Of a stretch of DNA of 64,000 nt, positions 25,090 to 33,782 are shown one piece after another. The position numbers and the translations under genes are program-made. The first letter of the stretch is position 1, and the number at the start of each line of letters is the position of its first letter. Origin of the DNA: JBQTGK01 sp052400665 (GTDB lineage Bacteria; Bacteroidota; Bacteroidia; Bacteroidales; Marinifilaceae); assembly GCA_052400665.1 (NCBI GenBank), contig JBQTGK010000001.1; one strand, written 5' to 3'. Below the pieces are notes generated by a model. That model made no database searches. It was not told where the DNA came from and worked only from the letters and a program-made list of their open reading frames with translations.

Positions 25090-27687
25090 TTAATTATTAT
25101 CAGACTGATTCTTAGAATCATCTGCTGGTGCTTCGGATTCGTTTGTCGCAGTAATTTCATTCTCACGTGCAATAGGCTCAAGCTCTTTAACTTTGTCTAT
25201 TTCGTAAATACTTAAACGCTTACCTCTTGCCTTAAACGATTTTACACCAATAAATTCGGCACCTTCGATAGTTTCATTAGGTCGGTCGGCATTCTTACCT
25301 CCATATAAAATCTCGAATCTTGGGTATTTTTCCTCTGTTAAAATTAGCAATTTATTATCTGGATTGTCGCCAATAAAACTTACAGGCTTGCCATTACCCT
25401 CCATGGTGAATCGTTTCAGATAATAATATTCCTGATCAGCATCGTAAAATACAGCTGTCCAAACTTTTTCGGCCTGATATTTCTCAATAATACTAATATT
25501 ATTTGAGTAATGATTACTTAAATCGAAACCAGTAAAGTGGAAAGATGCGGGTCTACTTACTACTAAAATTCTATCGTCACCTAAAAACTCCCCAATAAAA
25601 TCACCTCGCTGATCGGTATTTAATCTTAACACATCAGGATCGAACCAAATTTTTCTTCCTCCCAATGTCGAAACACCTTCATGCTTTAATGTAATTTTTT
25701 GCACATCATTACGAGATAAAATATTTCCCATCGAAGCGCGTCCTTTTACCGCTAATTCGGCAAAATCAAATTCGAAATTTAATTTCTTTAATCGAGGTTT
25801 AGGTTTTAGAACCACTCTTATTACCTCTGCCTCACCATTAGGATTTGCAGTAAAATATAAAATTCTTGATCCTGAAGTTCCCTTGGTTAAATTGTATTCC
25901 TTATCGCGGGTTATGCTTGTAACCGAGAAACGCTTAACATAGCAAATTCCGCCTTTTCCATCGCGATAAGCAACATTGTAAATGGTACGTTTATCGTTCT
26001 TACGAAATACAGCTACATGCAGAATATTTTTCCCAATAAATGATTTATCAGATACTTTACTTACAAAATAAGTTCCATCTTTTCTAATCACAATAATATC
26101 ATCGATATCGGAGCAATCACAAACATATTCATCCTTTTTAAGACCAGTTCCCATGAAACCTTCTTCGCGGTTAATGTATAGTTTTTGGTTTGCCACAACT
26201 ACTTTTGTAGCCACAATACTTTCAAAACTTCGAATTTCGGTTTTTCTTTCTCTGCCTTTACCATATTTTTTCTTAATGGCCTGAAAATAACGAATTGTAA
26301 ATGGTATAATATTGGCGATATGAACATTTATTTCAGCAATTTCGTCTTCTATTGACTGGATATAATCTTTTGCTTTATCAATGTCAAATTTCGAAATTCT
26401 CTTAATTTTAATTTCCGTTAATCGTACGATATCATCCCGAGTAACAGCACGCATTAAATGTTCAATGTGTGGTTTTAAACCCTCATCAATGGTCTCTATA
26501 ATTCCTTCCCAGGTCTCACACTCTTCAATGTCTCGATATATTCTTTTTTCGATAAAAATTCTTTCGAGCGATGCATAATGCCAGGCTTCTTCTAATTCAC
26601 GTTTGCGAATTTCAAGCTCCAGCTTTAATAAAGCCACAGTATTGTCTGCCGATCTTCTTAAAATTTCTGCAACTCCAATAAATTTGGGTACATCATCTTC
26701 GATAATACAAGCATTCGGAGAAATAGAAATTTCACAATCGGTAAAAGCATAAAGAGCATCTATTGTTTTATCGGATGAAATACCACTTGCCAGATGAATC
26801 AAAATCTCAACATCGGCAGCTGTATTATCATCTATCTTTTTAATTTTAATTTTTCCTTTATCGTTGGCCTTAATTATTGAATCGATAACCGAGGTTGTTG
26901 TTTTACCATAAGGAATTTGCGTTACTTTTAAAGTTTTATTATCAACCTTATCAATTTTTGCACGCACCTTAACTGCTCCACCTCTTAATCCGTCATTGTA
27001 GCGACTCACTTCAATCATTCCTGCGGTAGGAAAATCTGGATACAATTCAAACTCCTCACCTTTTAAATAAGCAATACAAGCCTGAATAAGTTCATTAAAA
27101 TTATGAGGTAATATTTTTGATGCTAATCCAACTGCAATCCCTTCTACGCCCTGTGCTAATAATAATGGAAATTTCACAGGCAAGGTTATTGGTTCCCTGT
27201 TTCTGCCATCGTAAGATTGTTTCCAGTTGGTCGTTTTAGGGTTAAATAGAACCTCCAGAGCAAATTTCGATAATCGCGCTTCAATATAACGAGGAGCTGC
27301 AGACGAATCACCTGTAAGTATATTTCCCCAGTTTCCCTGAGTATCAATTAACAAATCTTTTTGCCCTAATTGCACAAGAGCATCGCCAATTGATGCATCC
27401 CCATGGGGGTGATACTGCATGGTATTACCAATAATATTGGCAACCTTATTATATCTACCATCATCAAGTTGTTTCATGGCATGTAAAATTCTACGCTGAA
27501 CGGGTTTTAAGCCATCGTTAACATAGGGTACTGCACGCTCCAAAATAACATAAGATGCATAATCAAGAAACCAATCCTGATACATTCCGGAAAGATAGGT
27601 AACGTTTCGTAAGGCCTCGGACTGAGCACCATTCACATCGTTTCCCTTTTCCTCGGGTGTCTCCATATCTTGTGTCTCTTCACTCAT
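25090..27687 (-). CDS. parC: DNA topoisomerase IV subunit A
   Basis: Subunit A of the type IIA topoisomerase cuts and rejoins DNA to unlink daughter chromosomes. The 865-aa protein has the N-terminal breakage-reunion domain with the QRRILHAM segment and HPHGDASIGDALV. The catalytic Tyr is in APRYIEARLS at about residue 131. A long coiled-coil region and a C-terminal beta-pinwheel from about 520 follow. The APRYIEARLS form and the pairing with the neighbouring ParE-type subunit B point to topoisomerase IV instead of gyrase. Residues after about 830 are a disordered polar tail. It lies 75 nt downstream of parE. Confidence 0.9.
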   Translation of the reverse strand: MSEETQDMETPEEKGNDVNGAQSEALRNVTYLSGMYQDWFLDYASYVILERAVPYVNDGLKPVQRRILHAMKQLDDGRYNKVANIIGNTMQYHPHGDASIGDALVQLGQKDLLIDTQGNWGNILTGDSSAAPRYIEARLSKFALEVLFNPKTTNWKQSYDGRNREPITLPVKFPLLLAQGVEGIAVGLASKILPHNFNELIQACIAYLKGEEFELYPDFPTAGMIEVSRYNDGLRGGAVKVRAKIDKVDNKTLKVTQIPYGKTTTSVIDSIIKANDKGKIKIKKIDDNTAADVEILIHLASGISSDKTIDALYAFTDCEISISPNACIIEDDVPKFIGVAEILRRSADNTVALLKLELEIRKRELEEAWHYASLERIFIEKRIYRDIEECETWEGIIETIDEGLKPHIEHLMRAVTRDDIVRLTEIKIKRISKFDIDKAKDYIQSIEDEIAEINVHIANIIPFTIRYFQAIKKKYGKGRERKTEIRSFESIVATKVVVANQKLYINREEGFMGTGLKKDEYVCDCSDIDDIIVIRKDGTYFVSKVSDKSFIGKNILHVAVFRKNDKRTIYNVAYRDGKGGICYVKRFSVTSITRDKEYNLTKGTSGSRILYFTANPNGEAEVIRVVLKPKPRLKKLNFEFDFAELAVKGRASMGNILSRNDVQKITLKHEGVSTLGGRKIWFDPDVLRLNTDQRGDFIGEFLGDDRILVVSRPASFHFTGFDLSNHYSNNISIIEKYQAEKVWTAVFYDADQEYYYLKRFTMEGNGKPVSFIGDNPDNKLLILTEEKYPRFEILYGGKNADRPNETIEGAEFIGVKSFKARGKRLSIYEIDKVKELEPIARENEITATNESEAPADDSKNQSDNN

Positions 27688-27762
27688 AGAGAAGTTAGGG
27701 TTTAATAGTTAAAGGTTTTGATTTAAAGCACATTGCTTTTTTGCAATTTTTTTAAGGTATTT

Positions 27763-29595
27763 TTATACTTCATCCTTTTCAACATGCAAATTACTGATAA
27801 TAAAATCTTGTCGTTTGGGTGTATTTTTTCCCATATAAAATTCTAACATTCCTGATACAGAATCATCTTTCTTCATCACAACAGGATCTAATCGGATATC
27901 TTTTCCAATAAAATGTTTAAACTCATCGGGAGATATTTCTCCTAAACCCTTAAATCGGGTAATTTCGGGTTTGGCTCCAAGACGTTTTATTGCTTTATCT
28001 CTTTCCTCATCGGAGTAACAATAAAAAGTTTTGCGTTTATTTCTTACTCTGAATAAAGGAGTTTGTAAAATATAAAGATGACCACTTCGTACTAAATCCG
28101 GGAAAAATTGCAGGAAGAAGGTAATTAACAACAAACGAATGTGCATCCCATCAACATCGGCATCGGTAGCAATAATCACATTATTATAACGCAAACCATC
28201 CATTCCGTCCTCAATATTTAAGGCTGCCTGCAATAAATTAAATTCTTCGTTCTCGTATACAATTTTTTTAGTTAATCCATAGGTGTTTAAAGGTTTTCCT
28301 TTCAAACTAAAAACTGCCTGGGTATTTACATTTCTCGATTTTGTAATTGATCCACTAGCCGAATCTCCCTCGGTAATAAATATTGAAGTATCCGATTTAT
28401 CTTCGTGTTTGGTATTAAAATGGGTACGACAATCGCGCAATTTACGATTGTGTAAATTGGCTTTTTTCGCCCGCTCTTTTGCAATTTTTTTAATTCCGGA
28501 AATAGCTTTACGCTCTTTCTCCGATTCTAATATCTTTTTATGCAGGATATCTGCCATTTCAGGATTTTTATGCAAATAATTATCCAAATTAGAAGTAACA
28601 AAATCCATAATAAAATTCCGAACCGAAGGACCATTAGGACCAATATCTTTGGAACCCAGTTTAGTTTTGGTTTGCGATTCGAAAACAGGTTCTTCAACCT
28701 TTATACTAATTGCTGCAATAATAGAAGTTCGAATATCCGAAGTATCGAAATCTTTCTTATAAAAATCGCGAATGCTTTTTACAACCGCCTCTCTAAAAGC
28801 AGCAAGATGAGTTCCGCCTTGTGTAGTATGCTGTCCATTAACAAATGAATAATACTCTTCACCATATTGTCGGCCATGGGTTAATGCAATTTCGATATCC
28901 TCACCCTGCAGATGTACAATCTCATATAAAGGTTCCGAATTCATATTGTCATTTAACAAATCAAGTAATCCGTGCTTTGATAAAAATCGCTGGCCGTTAA
29001 AATAAATTGAAAGCCCTGCATTAAGATAAACGTAATTCTTCAGCATGCTTTCTATGTACTCAGAAATGAACCGGTAATTCAAAAACATTTCCTCATCGGG
29101 ATGGAAAGTGATTTTAACCCCATTTTTTTCTTCGCTAGGTTGAATATCATCTTCCTGAACAAGAACACCTCTTTTAAATTGGGCTTTTTTAACTTCTCCC
29201 TCTCTAAAAGATTCTATCACAAAATCGTCGGACAAAGCATTAACAGCTTTAATCCCCACACCATTAAGTCCAACCGATTTCTTAAAGGCTTTGGAATCGT
29301 ATTTTGCACCCGTATTCATCTTAGAGGTAACATCTATAACTTTCCCTAGTGGGATACCACGACCATAGTCGCGAACTGTTACTTTTCTATCGGCGATGCT
29401 TACTTCTATCGATTTACCAATTCCCATGGCAAATTCATCGATAGAATTATCGATTACCTCTTTTATTAGAATATAGATACCATCGTCGTGAGAAGATCCA
29501 TCGCCAAGTTTACCGATATACATACCGGGACGTTTACGAATATGCTCTTTCCAATCTAATGTACGTATTGAGTCTTCTGAATATTTTGCAGTCAT
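27763..29595 (-). CDS. parE: DNA topoisomerase IV subunit B
   Basis: This is the ATPase subunit of topoisomerase IV. The 610-aa protein has a GHKL ATP site (EVIDNSIDEFAMG, VRDYGRGIPLG, GLNGVGIKAVNALS) and a transducer domain. A Toprim domain carries ITEGDSASGSITKSRNV at about residue 405 and DADVDGMHIRLLL at about 480. The EGDSASGS form, where gyrase usually has EGDSAGGS, together with the short length, supports ParE. It is followed by parC, and a -7 promoter element lies at 29613-29620 just upstream. Confidence 0.9.
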   Translation of the reverse strand: MTAKYSEDSIRTLDWKEHIRKRPGMYIGKLGDGSSHDDGIYILIKEVIDNSIDEFAMGIGKSIEVSIADRKVTVRDYGRGIPLGKVIDVTSKMNTGAKYDSKAFKKSVGLNGVGIKAVNALSDDFVIESFREGEVKKAQFKRGVLVQEDDIQPSEEKNGVKITFHPDEEMFLNYRFISEYIESMLKNYVYLNAGLSIYFNGQRFLSKHGLLDLLNDNMNSEPLYEIVHLQGEDIEIALTHGRQYGEEYYSFVNGQHTTQGGTHLAAFREAVVKSIRDFYKKDFDTSDIRTSIIAAISIKVEEPVFESQTKTKLGSKDIGPNGPSVRNFIMDFVTSNLDNYLHKNPEMADILHKKILESEKERKAISGIKKIAKERAKKANLHNRKLRDCRTHFNTKHEDKSDTSIFITEGDSASGSITKSRNVNTQAVFSLKGKPLNTYGLTKKIVYENEEFNLLQAALNIEDGMDGLRYNNVIIATDADVDGMHIRLLLITFFLQFFPDLVRSGHLYILQTPLFRVRNKRKTFYCYSDEERDKAIKRLGAKPEITRFKGLGEISPDEFKHFIGKDIRLDPVVMKKDDSVSGMLEFYMGKNTPKRQDFIISNLHVEKDEV

Positions 29596-29612
29596 GAAAA
29601 ATCACATTTTTA

Positions 29613-29620
29613 CAAATATA
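29613..29620 (-). promoter_or_regulatory. Bacteroidota -7 element of parE-parC
   Basis: On the minus strand this reads TATATTTG, matching TAnnTTTG, 17 nt upstream of the parE ATG at 29595. No clear -33 TTTG is visible. The rest of the gap to 29861 holds no gene I can support. Confidence 0.5.
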
Positions 29621-29861
29621 ACTAAAAGAACGATTGCTTGGAAAGTAGTTTATCAACAGGCTGTTAAATCGAAGCGAAAATTAGCAGGTAAGAGGATGAT
29701 TTGTTTAACTTATTTCGTTAAAAATCAATTAAAATGATTTTCATGATCAAATTCATTCCAAATTAGAAGCTGTTCAAAATTTGATAAATCGAGACCTACT
29801 ATTTAACCATAATAAGTTAAATACAACACAATCACGAATAAAAAAGGTAAAAAAACGAGAT

Positions 29862-30554
29862 TTAAAATAATCCGTATCGAAGCAATTTTTTAACCACTAA
29901 GCAAATGGTTAATATCTCAACCGAGGCCACTCCAATAAATAAACAGGCAGTAGAATAAGAAATTCCTTTCAGTTTACGCCCTACTTTAATTTGCTTAAAT
30001 CCACTCTTTAGAGTCCACCATTTAGTTATTTTATAAACTCCATAGCCTAAAATCAAACCTAAAATCATTCCTCCCAATACATCGCCAGGAAAATGAACTC
30101 CTAAATAAATACGCGTGTAGATTACCAGTAAAGACCAGGAAAATACAAAGAATGTGTATAATTTATTTTTAAATAAAAGAGAGGTAAACAAAGCAAATCC
30201 AAATGTATTTGTAGCATGAGAAGATACAAAGCCATATTTTCCTCCTGTATATCCGCTTACCAAATTTACGATACCTTTAAGCGAAGGATCGTGACTAGGT
30301 CGAAAACGTTCAAACACATTTTTAAATAATTGTGTAGAAATCTGATCGCAAAGAAAAATCAAAACAAATGCTCCTAAAATCCACCAAAGAGCTTCTTTCC
30401 CTTTAAATTTATAGATTTGATAAAGTACTAGCAGATACAATGGAATCCAGAATTCTTTACGGGTAAAGAACATCATTACAACATCCCAGAATGGGGAATT
30501 AAAGCTATTTAGCCAAATTAAAAAGTCTTTATCCAGTTGAATTAGGGTTTCCAT
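29862..30554 (-). CDS. PAP2-family membrane phosphatase
   Basis: This 230-aa integral membrane protein has about six TM helices and all three PAP2 phosphatase motifs. KNVFERFRPSHDPS is motif 1 (K-x6-RP), SSHATNTFG is motif 2 with the catalytic His, and TRIYLGVHFPGDVLGG is motif 3 (R-x5-H-x3-D). Such enzymes dephosphorylate lipid pyrophosphates or phosphatidate, for example undecaprenyl-PP recycling or lipid A dephosphorylation. The sequence does not decide which. It is the last gene of the hpt-adk-obg transcript, 15 nt after obg. Confidence 0.88.
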   Translation of the reverse strand: METLIQLDKDFLIWLNSFNSPFWDVVMMFFTRKEFWIPLYLLVLYQIYKFKGKEALWWILGAFVLIFLCDQISTQLFKNVFERFRPSHDPSLKGIVNLVSGYTGGKYGFVSSHATNTFGFALFTSLLFKNKLYTFFVFSWSLLVIYTRIYLGVHFPGDVLGGMILGLILGYGVYKITKWWTLKSGFKQIKVGRKLKGISYSTACLFIGVASVEILTICLVVKKLLRYGLF

Positions 30555-30569
30555 TGGCAGGTCGTATAT

Positions 30570-31559
30570 TTATTGATTAATTGCTTTCCAAATCATATCC
30601 TTCAGTTCCATAATGCCTTTCTGAGCAACAGAAGATATAAATACATAAGGAATTTCAGGTAAATCTTCTTTAATTTCATCCATAAGCTCCTCATCCAGCA
30701 TATCTGATTTTGTGATGGCTAGTAATCGTTGCTTATCAAGCAACTCTGGATTAAACTGCTTGAGTTCGTTTAGGAGTACTTTGTATTCTTTGTGAATATC
30801 ATCACTATCGGCGGCAACCATAAATAACAGCACCGAATTACGTTCTATGTGTCGTAAAAATCGCAATCCTAAACCGCGACCTTCGTGAGCTCCTTCAATA
30901 ATTCCCGGAATATCGGCCATCACAAACGAACGATCGTCGCGATAAGCTACAATTCCTAAATTTGGTACTAGAGTGGTAAAGTGGTATTCTGCAATTTTTG
31001 GTTTGGCGGCAGAAACAACTGATAATAAAGTAGATTTACCAACACTTGGAAATCCAACTAATCCAACATCGGCCAATACTTTAAGTTCCAAAATAACCGA
31101 TCGCTCAACTCTTTCTCCACCCGATTGTGCATATCTAGGTGTTTGGTTGGTTGATGAACGAAAATTCCAGTTTCCTAATCCACCACGTCCACCTTTTACG
31201 AGAATTTTTTCTTCGCCATCTTCGGTTACATCAAAAATTACCTCGCCAGTTTCGGCATCGCGAGCAACTGTTCCCAAAGGAACCTCAATAACCTCATCCT
31301 GTCCATCGTGTCCGGTACTTCGACTCTGACTACCAGAACCTCCATCGCCACCGAATACATGGCGACTAAACTTCAAGTGTATTAAAGTCCACAATTGAGC
31401 GTTCGCACGAATAATAATGTGTCCTCCTCGTCCACCATCACCACCATCTGGTCCTCCTTTCATCGTAAGCTTATCACGATGAAGGTGAGTAGAACCACTT
31501 CCTCCGGCTCCGGAGCGACAAAATATTTTTACGTAATCAACAAAATTAGACCCCGACAT
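30570..31559 (-). CDS. obg: ribosome-associated GTPase Obg/CgtA
   Basis: Obg is an essential GTPase in 50S subunit maturation and stress signalling. The 329-aa protein has the glycine-rich Obg fold at residues 1-158 (repeated GGxGG, for example GGPDGGDGGRGGHI). The G domain includes P-loop GLVGFPSVGKSTLLS at about 166-180, switch region FTTLVPNLG, DIPGIIEGAHEG, and TKSD as the base-specificity motif. There is no C-terminal OCT extension, so it is the short form. It lies 11 nt after adk and before the PAP2 gene. Confidence 0.95.
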   Translation of the reverse strand: MSGSNFVDYVKIFCRSGAGGSGSTHLHRDKLTMKGGPDGGDGGRGGHIIIRANAQLWTLIHLKFSRHVFGGDGGSGSQSRSTGHDGQDEVIEVPLGTVARDAETGEVIFDVTEDGEEKILVKGGRGGLGNWNFRSSTNQTPRYAQSGGERVERSVILELKVLADVGLVGFPSVGKSTLLSVVSAAKPKIAEYHFTTLVPNLGIVAYRDDRSFVMADIPGIIEGAHEGRGLGLRFLRHIERNSVLLFMVAADSDDIHKEYKVLLNELKQFNPELLDKQRLLAITKSDMLDEELMDEIKEDLPEIPYVFISSVAQKGIMELKDMIWKAINQ

Positions 31560-31570
31560 AATTTTTTCTT

Positions 31571-32176
31571 CTATTGCATTTCTGCGTAAACAGGTTTTAC
31601 TGATAATTCGGATTCTATCAGCAACGAAATTCTTTCCAAAACTTCTTCTGTTGTGCCCATAGCATCAACAGAGTGATAAACCCCTTCTTTTTGATATTGA
31701 ACTGCAATTGGTGCCGTTACATTATCATAGATTCGTAAACGCTTTTCTATTACTTCACGTCCACTGTCATCTGGTCGTCCCGAAGTTTCGCCTCTTTTCA
31801 AAAGACGTTGAATCAATTCCTCTTCCTCAACTTTCAGTTCAACCACTATATCAACACTACTATTTCGTTTGGCTAGCATATCTGCAAACACAGGTATTTG
31901 TCCTTCGTGTCGAGGCATTCCGTCATACACAAAGCCTTTGGCCTGATTGTGAAAATCTAAGAATTTCTCCACGATACGATATGCTAATTTATCTGGAAAG
32001 AAATTCCCCCCATCAATTAATCGTTTCGCCTCTAATCCTTCAGGAGTCGCTTTTTTAATCTCTTCGCGGCATACATCGCCAGTCGAAAGATGAATAAAAT
32101 CAAATTTTTTCTGAAGTAATTTAGATTGGGTTCCCTTACCTGATCCCGGAGGTCCAAACAAAATAATATTCAACAT
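31571..32176 (-). CDS. adk: adenylate kinase
   Basis: This enzyme interconverts ATP and AMP with two ADP. The 201-aa protein carries P-loop ILFGPPGSGKGTQSKLL at residues 4-20, the AMP site STGDVCREEI, GFVYDGMPRHEGQ (usually DGFPR), and the lid start LLKRGETSGRPDDS, which is the short lid type without zinc cysteines. The downstream DDSGREVIEKRL helix is typical. It begins 2 nt after hpt and ends 11 nt before obg. The C-terminal 15 residues are a short extension. Confidence 0.95.
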   Translation of the reverse strand: MLNIILFGPPGSGKGTQSKLLQKKFDFIHLSTGDVCREEIKKATPEGLEAKRLIDGGNFFPDKLAYRIVEKFLDFHNQAKGFVYDGMPRHEGQIPVFADMLAKRNSSVDIVVELKVEEEELIQRLLKRGETSGRPDDSGREVIEKRLRIYDNVTAPIAVQYQKEGVYHSVDAMGTTEEVLERISLLIESELSVKPVYAEMQ

Positions 32177-32178
32177 TT

Positions 32179-32721
32179 TTATTCAATTACTGTGTATACA
32201 TCTGGTAAGTTACGACCCATTCCGTCATAATCTAATCCTCTACCAACAATAAAATCGTTAGGAATATCCATTCCTACGTAATCAATTTTTATGTCGCGAA
32301 TTAAAGCATCAGGTTTGAACAACATAGTAGCTACCAAAACTTCTTTTGCATTGTAATCTTTGATTTGCTCTAGAGTATTAGAAATGGTAATTCCTGTATC
32401 TACGATATCTTCCAGTAAAACCACTGTACGATCGTTTAAATCCTCAGTGAATCCCATTAATTTTTTCACTTTACCAGTTGTTTGCATTCCACCCTCGTAT
32501 GAAGATAAACGCATAAAGGTAATCTGTGCATTTTCAACTGTAATTTGCTTCATCAAATCCGAAGCAAACATGAACGATCCGTTAAGGATACAAATAAACA
32601 AAGGATCTTTTCCTTTCAGATCTTCGTTCATTTTCTCAGCCATTTGTGCAATTACCGCATCAATTTTCTCAGCAGGAATTGATACTTTAAATTCTCGATC
32701 CAGAAGTTTTACTGTTTTCAT
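32179..32721 (-). CDS. hpt: hypoxanthine phosphoribosyltransferase
   Basis: A purine salvage enzyme that transfers PRPP-derived ribose phosphate to hypoxanthine or guanine. The 180-aa protein contains LFICILNGSFMFASDLM, the flexible-loop region MRLSSYEGG, and the PRPP-binding motif VVLLEDIVDTGITIS at about residues 95-109. VGMDIPNDFIVGRGLDYDG, the purine-contacting C-terminal signature, follows. It opens the operon hpt-adk-obg-PAP2, a natural grouping of purine nucleotide functions. A long leader with RNA-structure potential precedes it, and purE is transcribed divergently. Confidence 0.94.
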   Translation of the reverse strand: MKTVKLLDREFKVSIPAEKIDAVIAQMAEKMNEDLKGKDPLFICILNGSFMFASDLMKQITVENAQITFMRLSSYEGGMQTTGKVKKLMGFTEDLNDRTVVLLEDIVDTGITISNTLEQIKDYNAKEVLVATMLFKPDALIRDIKIDYVGMDIPNDFIVGRGLDYDGMGRNLPDVYTVIE

Positions 32722-32958
32722 TTTGGTTCTAATTTTGTCTTAGTTGTCCGATCTCCCCCATCAGTAAAATTTCCTGAAATACCGGGCCATTAAGGCAATG
32801 CCCTAAATTATCGTGTTTGTAATCTTTAATTTTTCATTCTCAGGAAATAAAAAATGTTTCAATTCCAGTGTGCAACATACATATTTTTTTTTCATTTTTA
32901 CACTTCCGAAGAAGTAACTAATGTAGTTCACAAATTGGAATTAAAACTATTCCTGATT
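32722..32958 (-). promoter_or_regulatory. candidate structured 5-prime leader RNA of hpt-adk-obg
   Basis: If transcription starts just after the -7 box at 32965-32972, the hpt message has a leader of about 240 nt. In the RNA sense, gttttaattcca (plus 32936-32947) can pair with tggaattgaaac (plus 32856-32867) over 12 bp with one G-U pair. Inside that loop, acttc-ttcg-gaagt (plus 32902-32915) forms a hairpin closed by the very stable C(UUCG)G tetraloop. A second stem, atttcctga (plus 32840-32848) with tcaggaaat (plus 32769-32777), gives 9 bp downstream. I do not recognise a known riboswitch class. The structures are read directly; a regulatory role is inference. Confidence 0.4.
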
Positions 32959-32964
32959 TGGCTG

Positions 32965-32972
32965 CAAAAGTA
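32965..32972 (-). promoter_or_regulatory. possible -7 element of the hpt operon
   Basis: On the minus strand this reads TACTTTTG, matching TAnnTTTG, about 240 nt before the hpt ATG. No TTTG is found at the usual -33 spacing. The site lies only 44 nt from the divergent purE start, so the two promoters would share this region. Confidence 0.4.
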
Positions 32973-33016
32973 CAATTTTTTGTCATTTTATTTATTAAAT
33001 TCACGAATAAAACCAC

Positions 33017-33523
33017 ATGAAAGCAAAAGTAAGTATTATAATGGGCAGTACATCTGACCTGCCAGTAATGGAAAAGGCGGCAAAGGTACTTAATGATTTT
33101 AAGATTCCTTTTGAAATCAATGCCTTATCGGCACACAGAACTCCCGAAGCTGTTGAGGTATTTGCAAAAAATGCAAAAGCTAAGGGGATTCAGGTAATTA
33201 TTGCCGGAGCTGGAATGGCAGCACATTTACCTGGTGTAATTGCTGCAATGACACCGATACCCGTAATTGGTGTACCTATTAACGCATCGCTTGATGGAAT
33301 GGATGCTTTATTAAGTATCGCACAAATGCCTCCGGGAATTCCTGTGGCTACCGTAGGAATTAATGGCGCCATGAATGCCGGAATTCTTGCCAGTCAAATA
33401 TTGGCTGTTGGCGATACAGAATTACAAAAAGCAGTAATTGAATTTAAAGAAAGTTTAAAAGATAAAATTGTAAAAGCTAACGAAGAACTGGCTAACGTTA
33501 AATACGATTACAAAACCAATTAA
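33017..33523 (+). CDS. purE: N5-carboxyaminoimidazole ribonucleotide mutase (PurE class I)
   Basis: PurE converts N5-CAIR to CAIR in de novo purine synthesis. The 168-aa protein has the substrate loop IIMGSTSDLPVMEKA at residues 7-21, the conserved SAHRTP with catalytic His40, IAGAGMAAHLPGVIAA and the loop GMDALLSIAQMPPGIPVATV. Length and motifs are class I. It stands alone on the plus strand with its own terminator, divergent from hpt. Paired purine synthesis and salvage genes thus flank one 295-nt control region. Confidence 0.95.
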   Translation: MKAKVSIIMGSTSDLPVMEKAAKVLNDFKIPFEINALSAHRTPEAVEVFAKNAKAKGIQVIIAGAGMAAHLPGVIAAMTPIPVIGVPINASLDGMDALLSIAQMPPGIPVATVGINGAMNAGILASQILAVGDTELQKAVIEFKESLKDKIVKANEELANVKYDYKTN

Positions 33524-33545
33524 TAAACAATATAAAAATACACTT

Positions 33546-33586
33546 AAAAAATCTGCATTTCATTATGATTTGCAGATTTTTTGTTT
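33546..33586 (+). terminator. Rho-independent terminator of purE
   Basis: aaaaaatctgca (33546-33557) pairs with tgcagatttttt (33571-33582) over 12 bp with a 13-nt loop, followed by more T (gtttt). It lies 22 nt after the purE stop. Confidence 0.85.
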
Positions 33587-33782
33587 TAATTTAACATTCA
33601 GAACCTTCTATTCGACTTATACATTATAAAATACATGAATTGTTTTTCCACTATATCTAGCAATTCACTATAAGCAAATAGATCATAACACTCTCAAATA
33701 CAATATACAATTTAAGATTGCATAAAAACTATCATTACAAAAAAGGAAGTTTTGTTAATTTGGGCACATAGAAAAACACAAT

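Noticed and set aside
25155..25175. CACGTG-like core (tctcacgtgcaat) as a parS site
   Set aside because: The flanks are not palindromic like parS, and it lies inside parC far from parAB.
27700..27762. Possible terminator between parE and parC (attgc/gcaat repeat near the T-run)
   Set aside because: The stem is only about 5 bp and parE-parC are expected to be co-expressed, so the evidence is too weak.
29621..29861. Possible small gene or RNA between PAP2 and parE
   Set aside because: No open frame with meaningful content and no stable hairpin or tRNA-like element; apart from the parE -7 element just outside it, nothing supportable is present.
32854..33057. Open frame of 67 codons overlapping the purE start
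   Set aside because: It crosses the hpt-purE control region with long T runs and runs out of frame into purE. No homology is recognisable.
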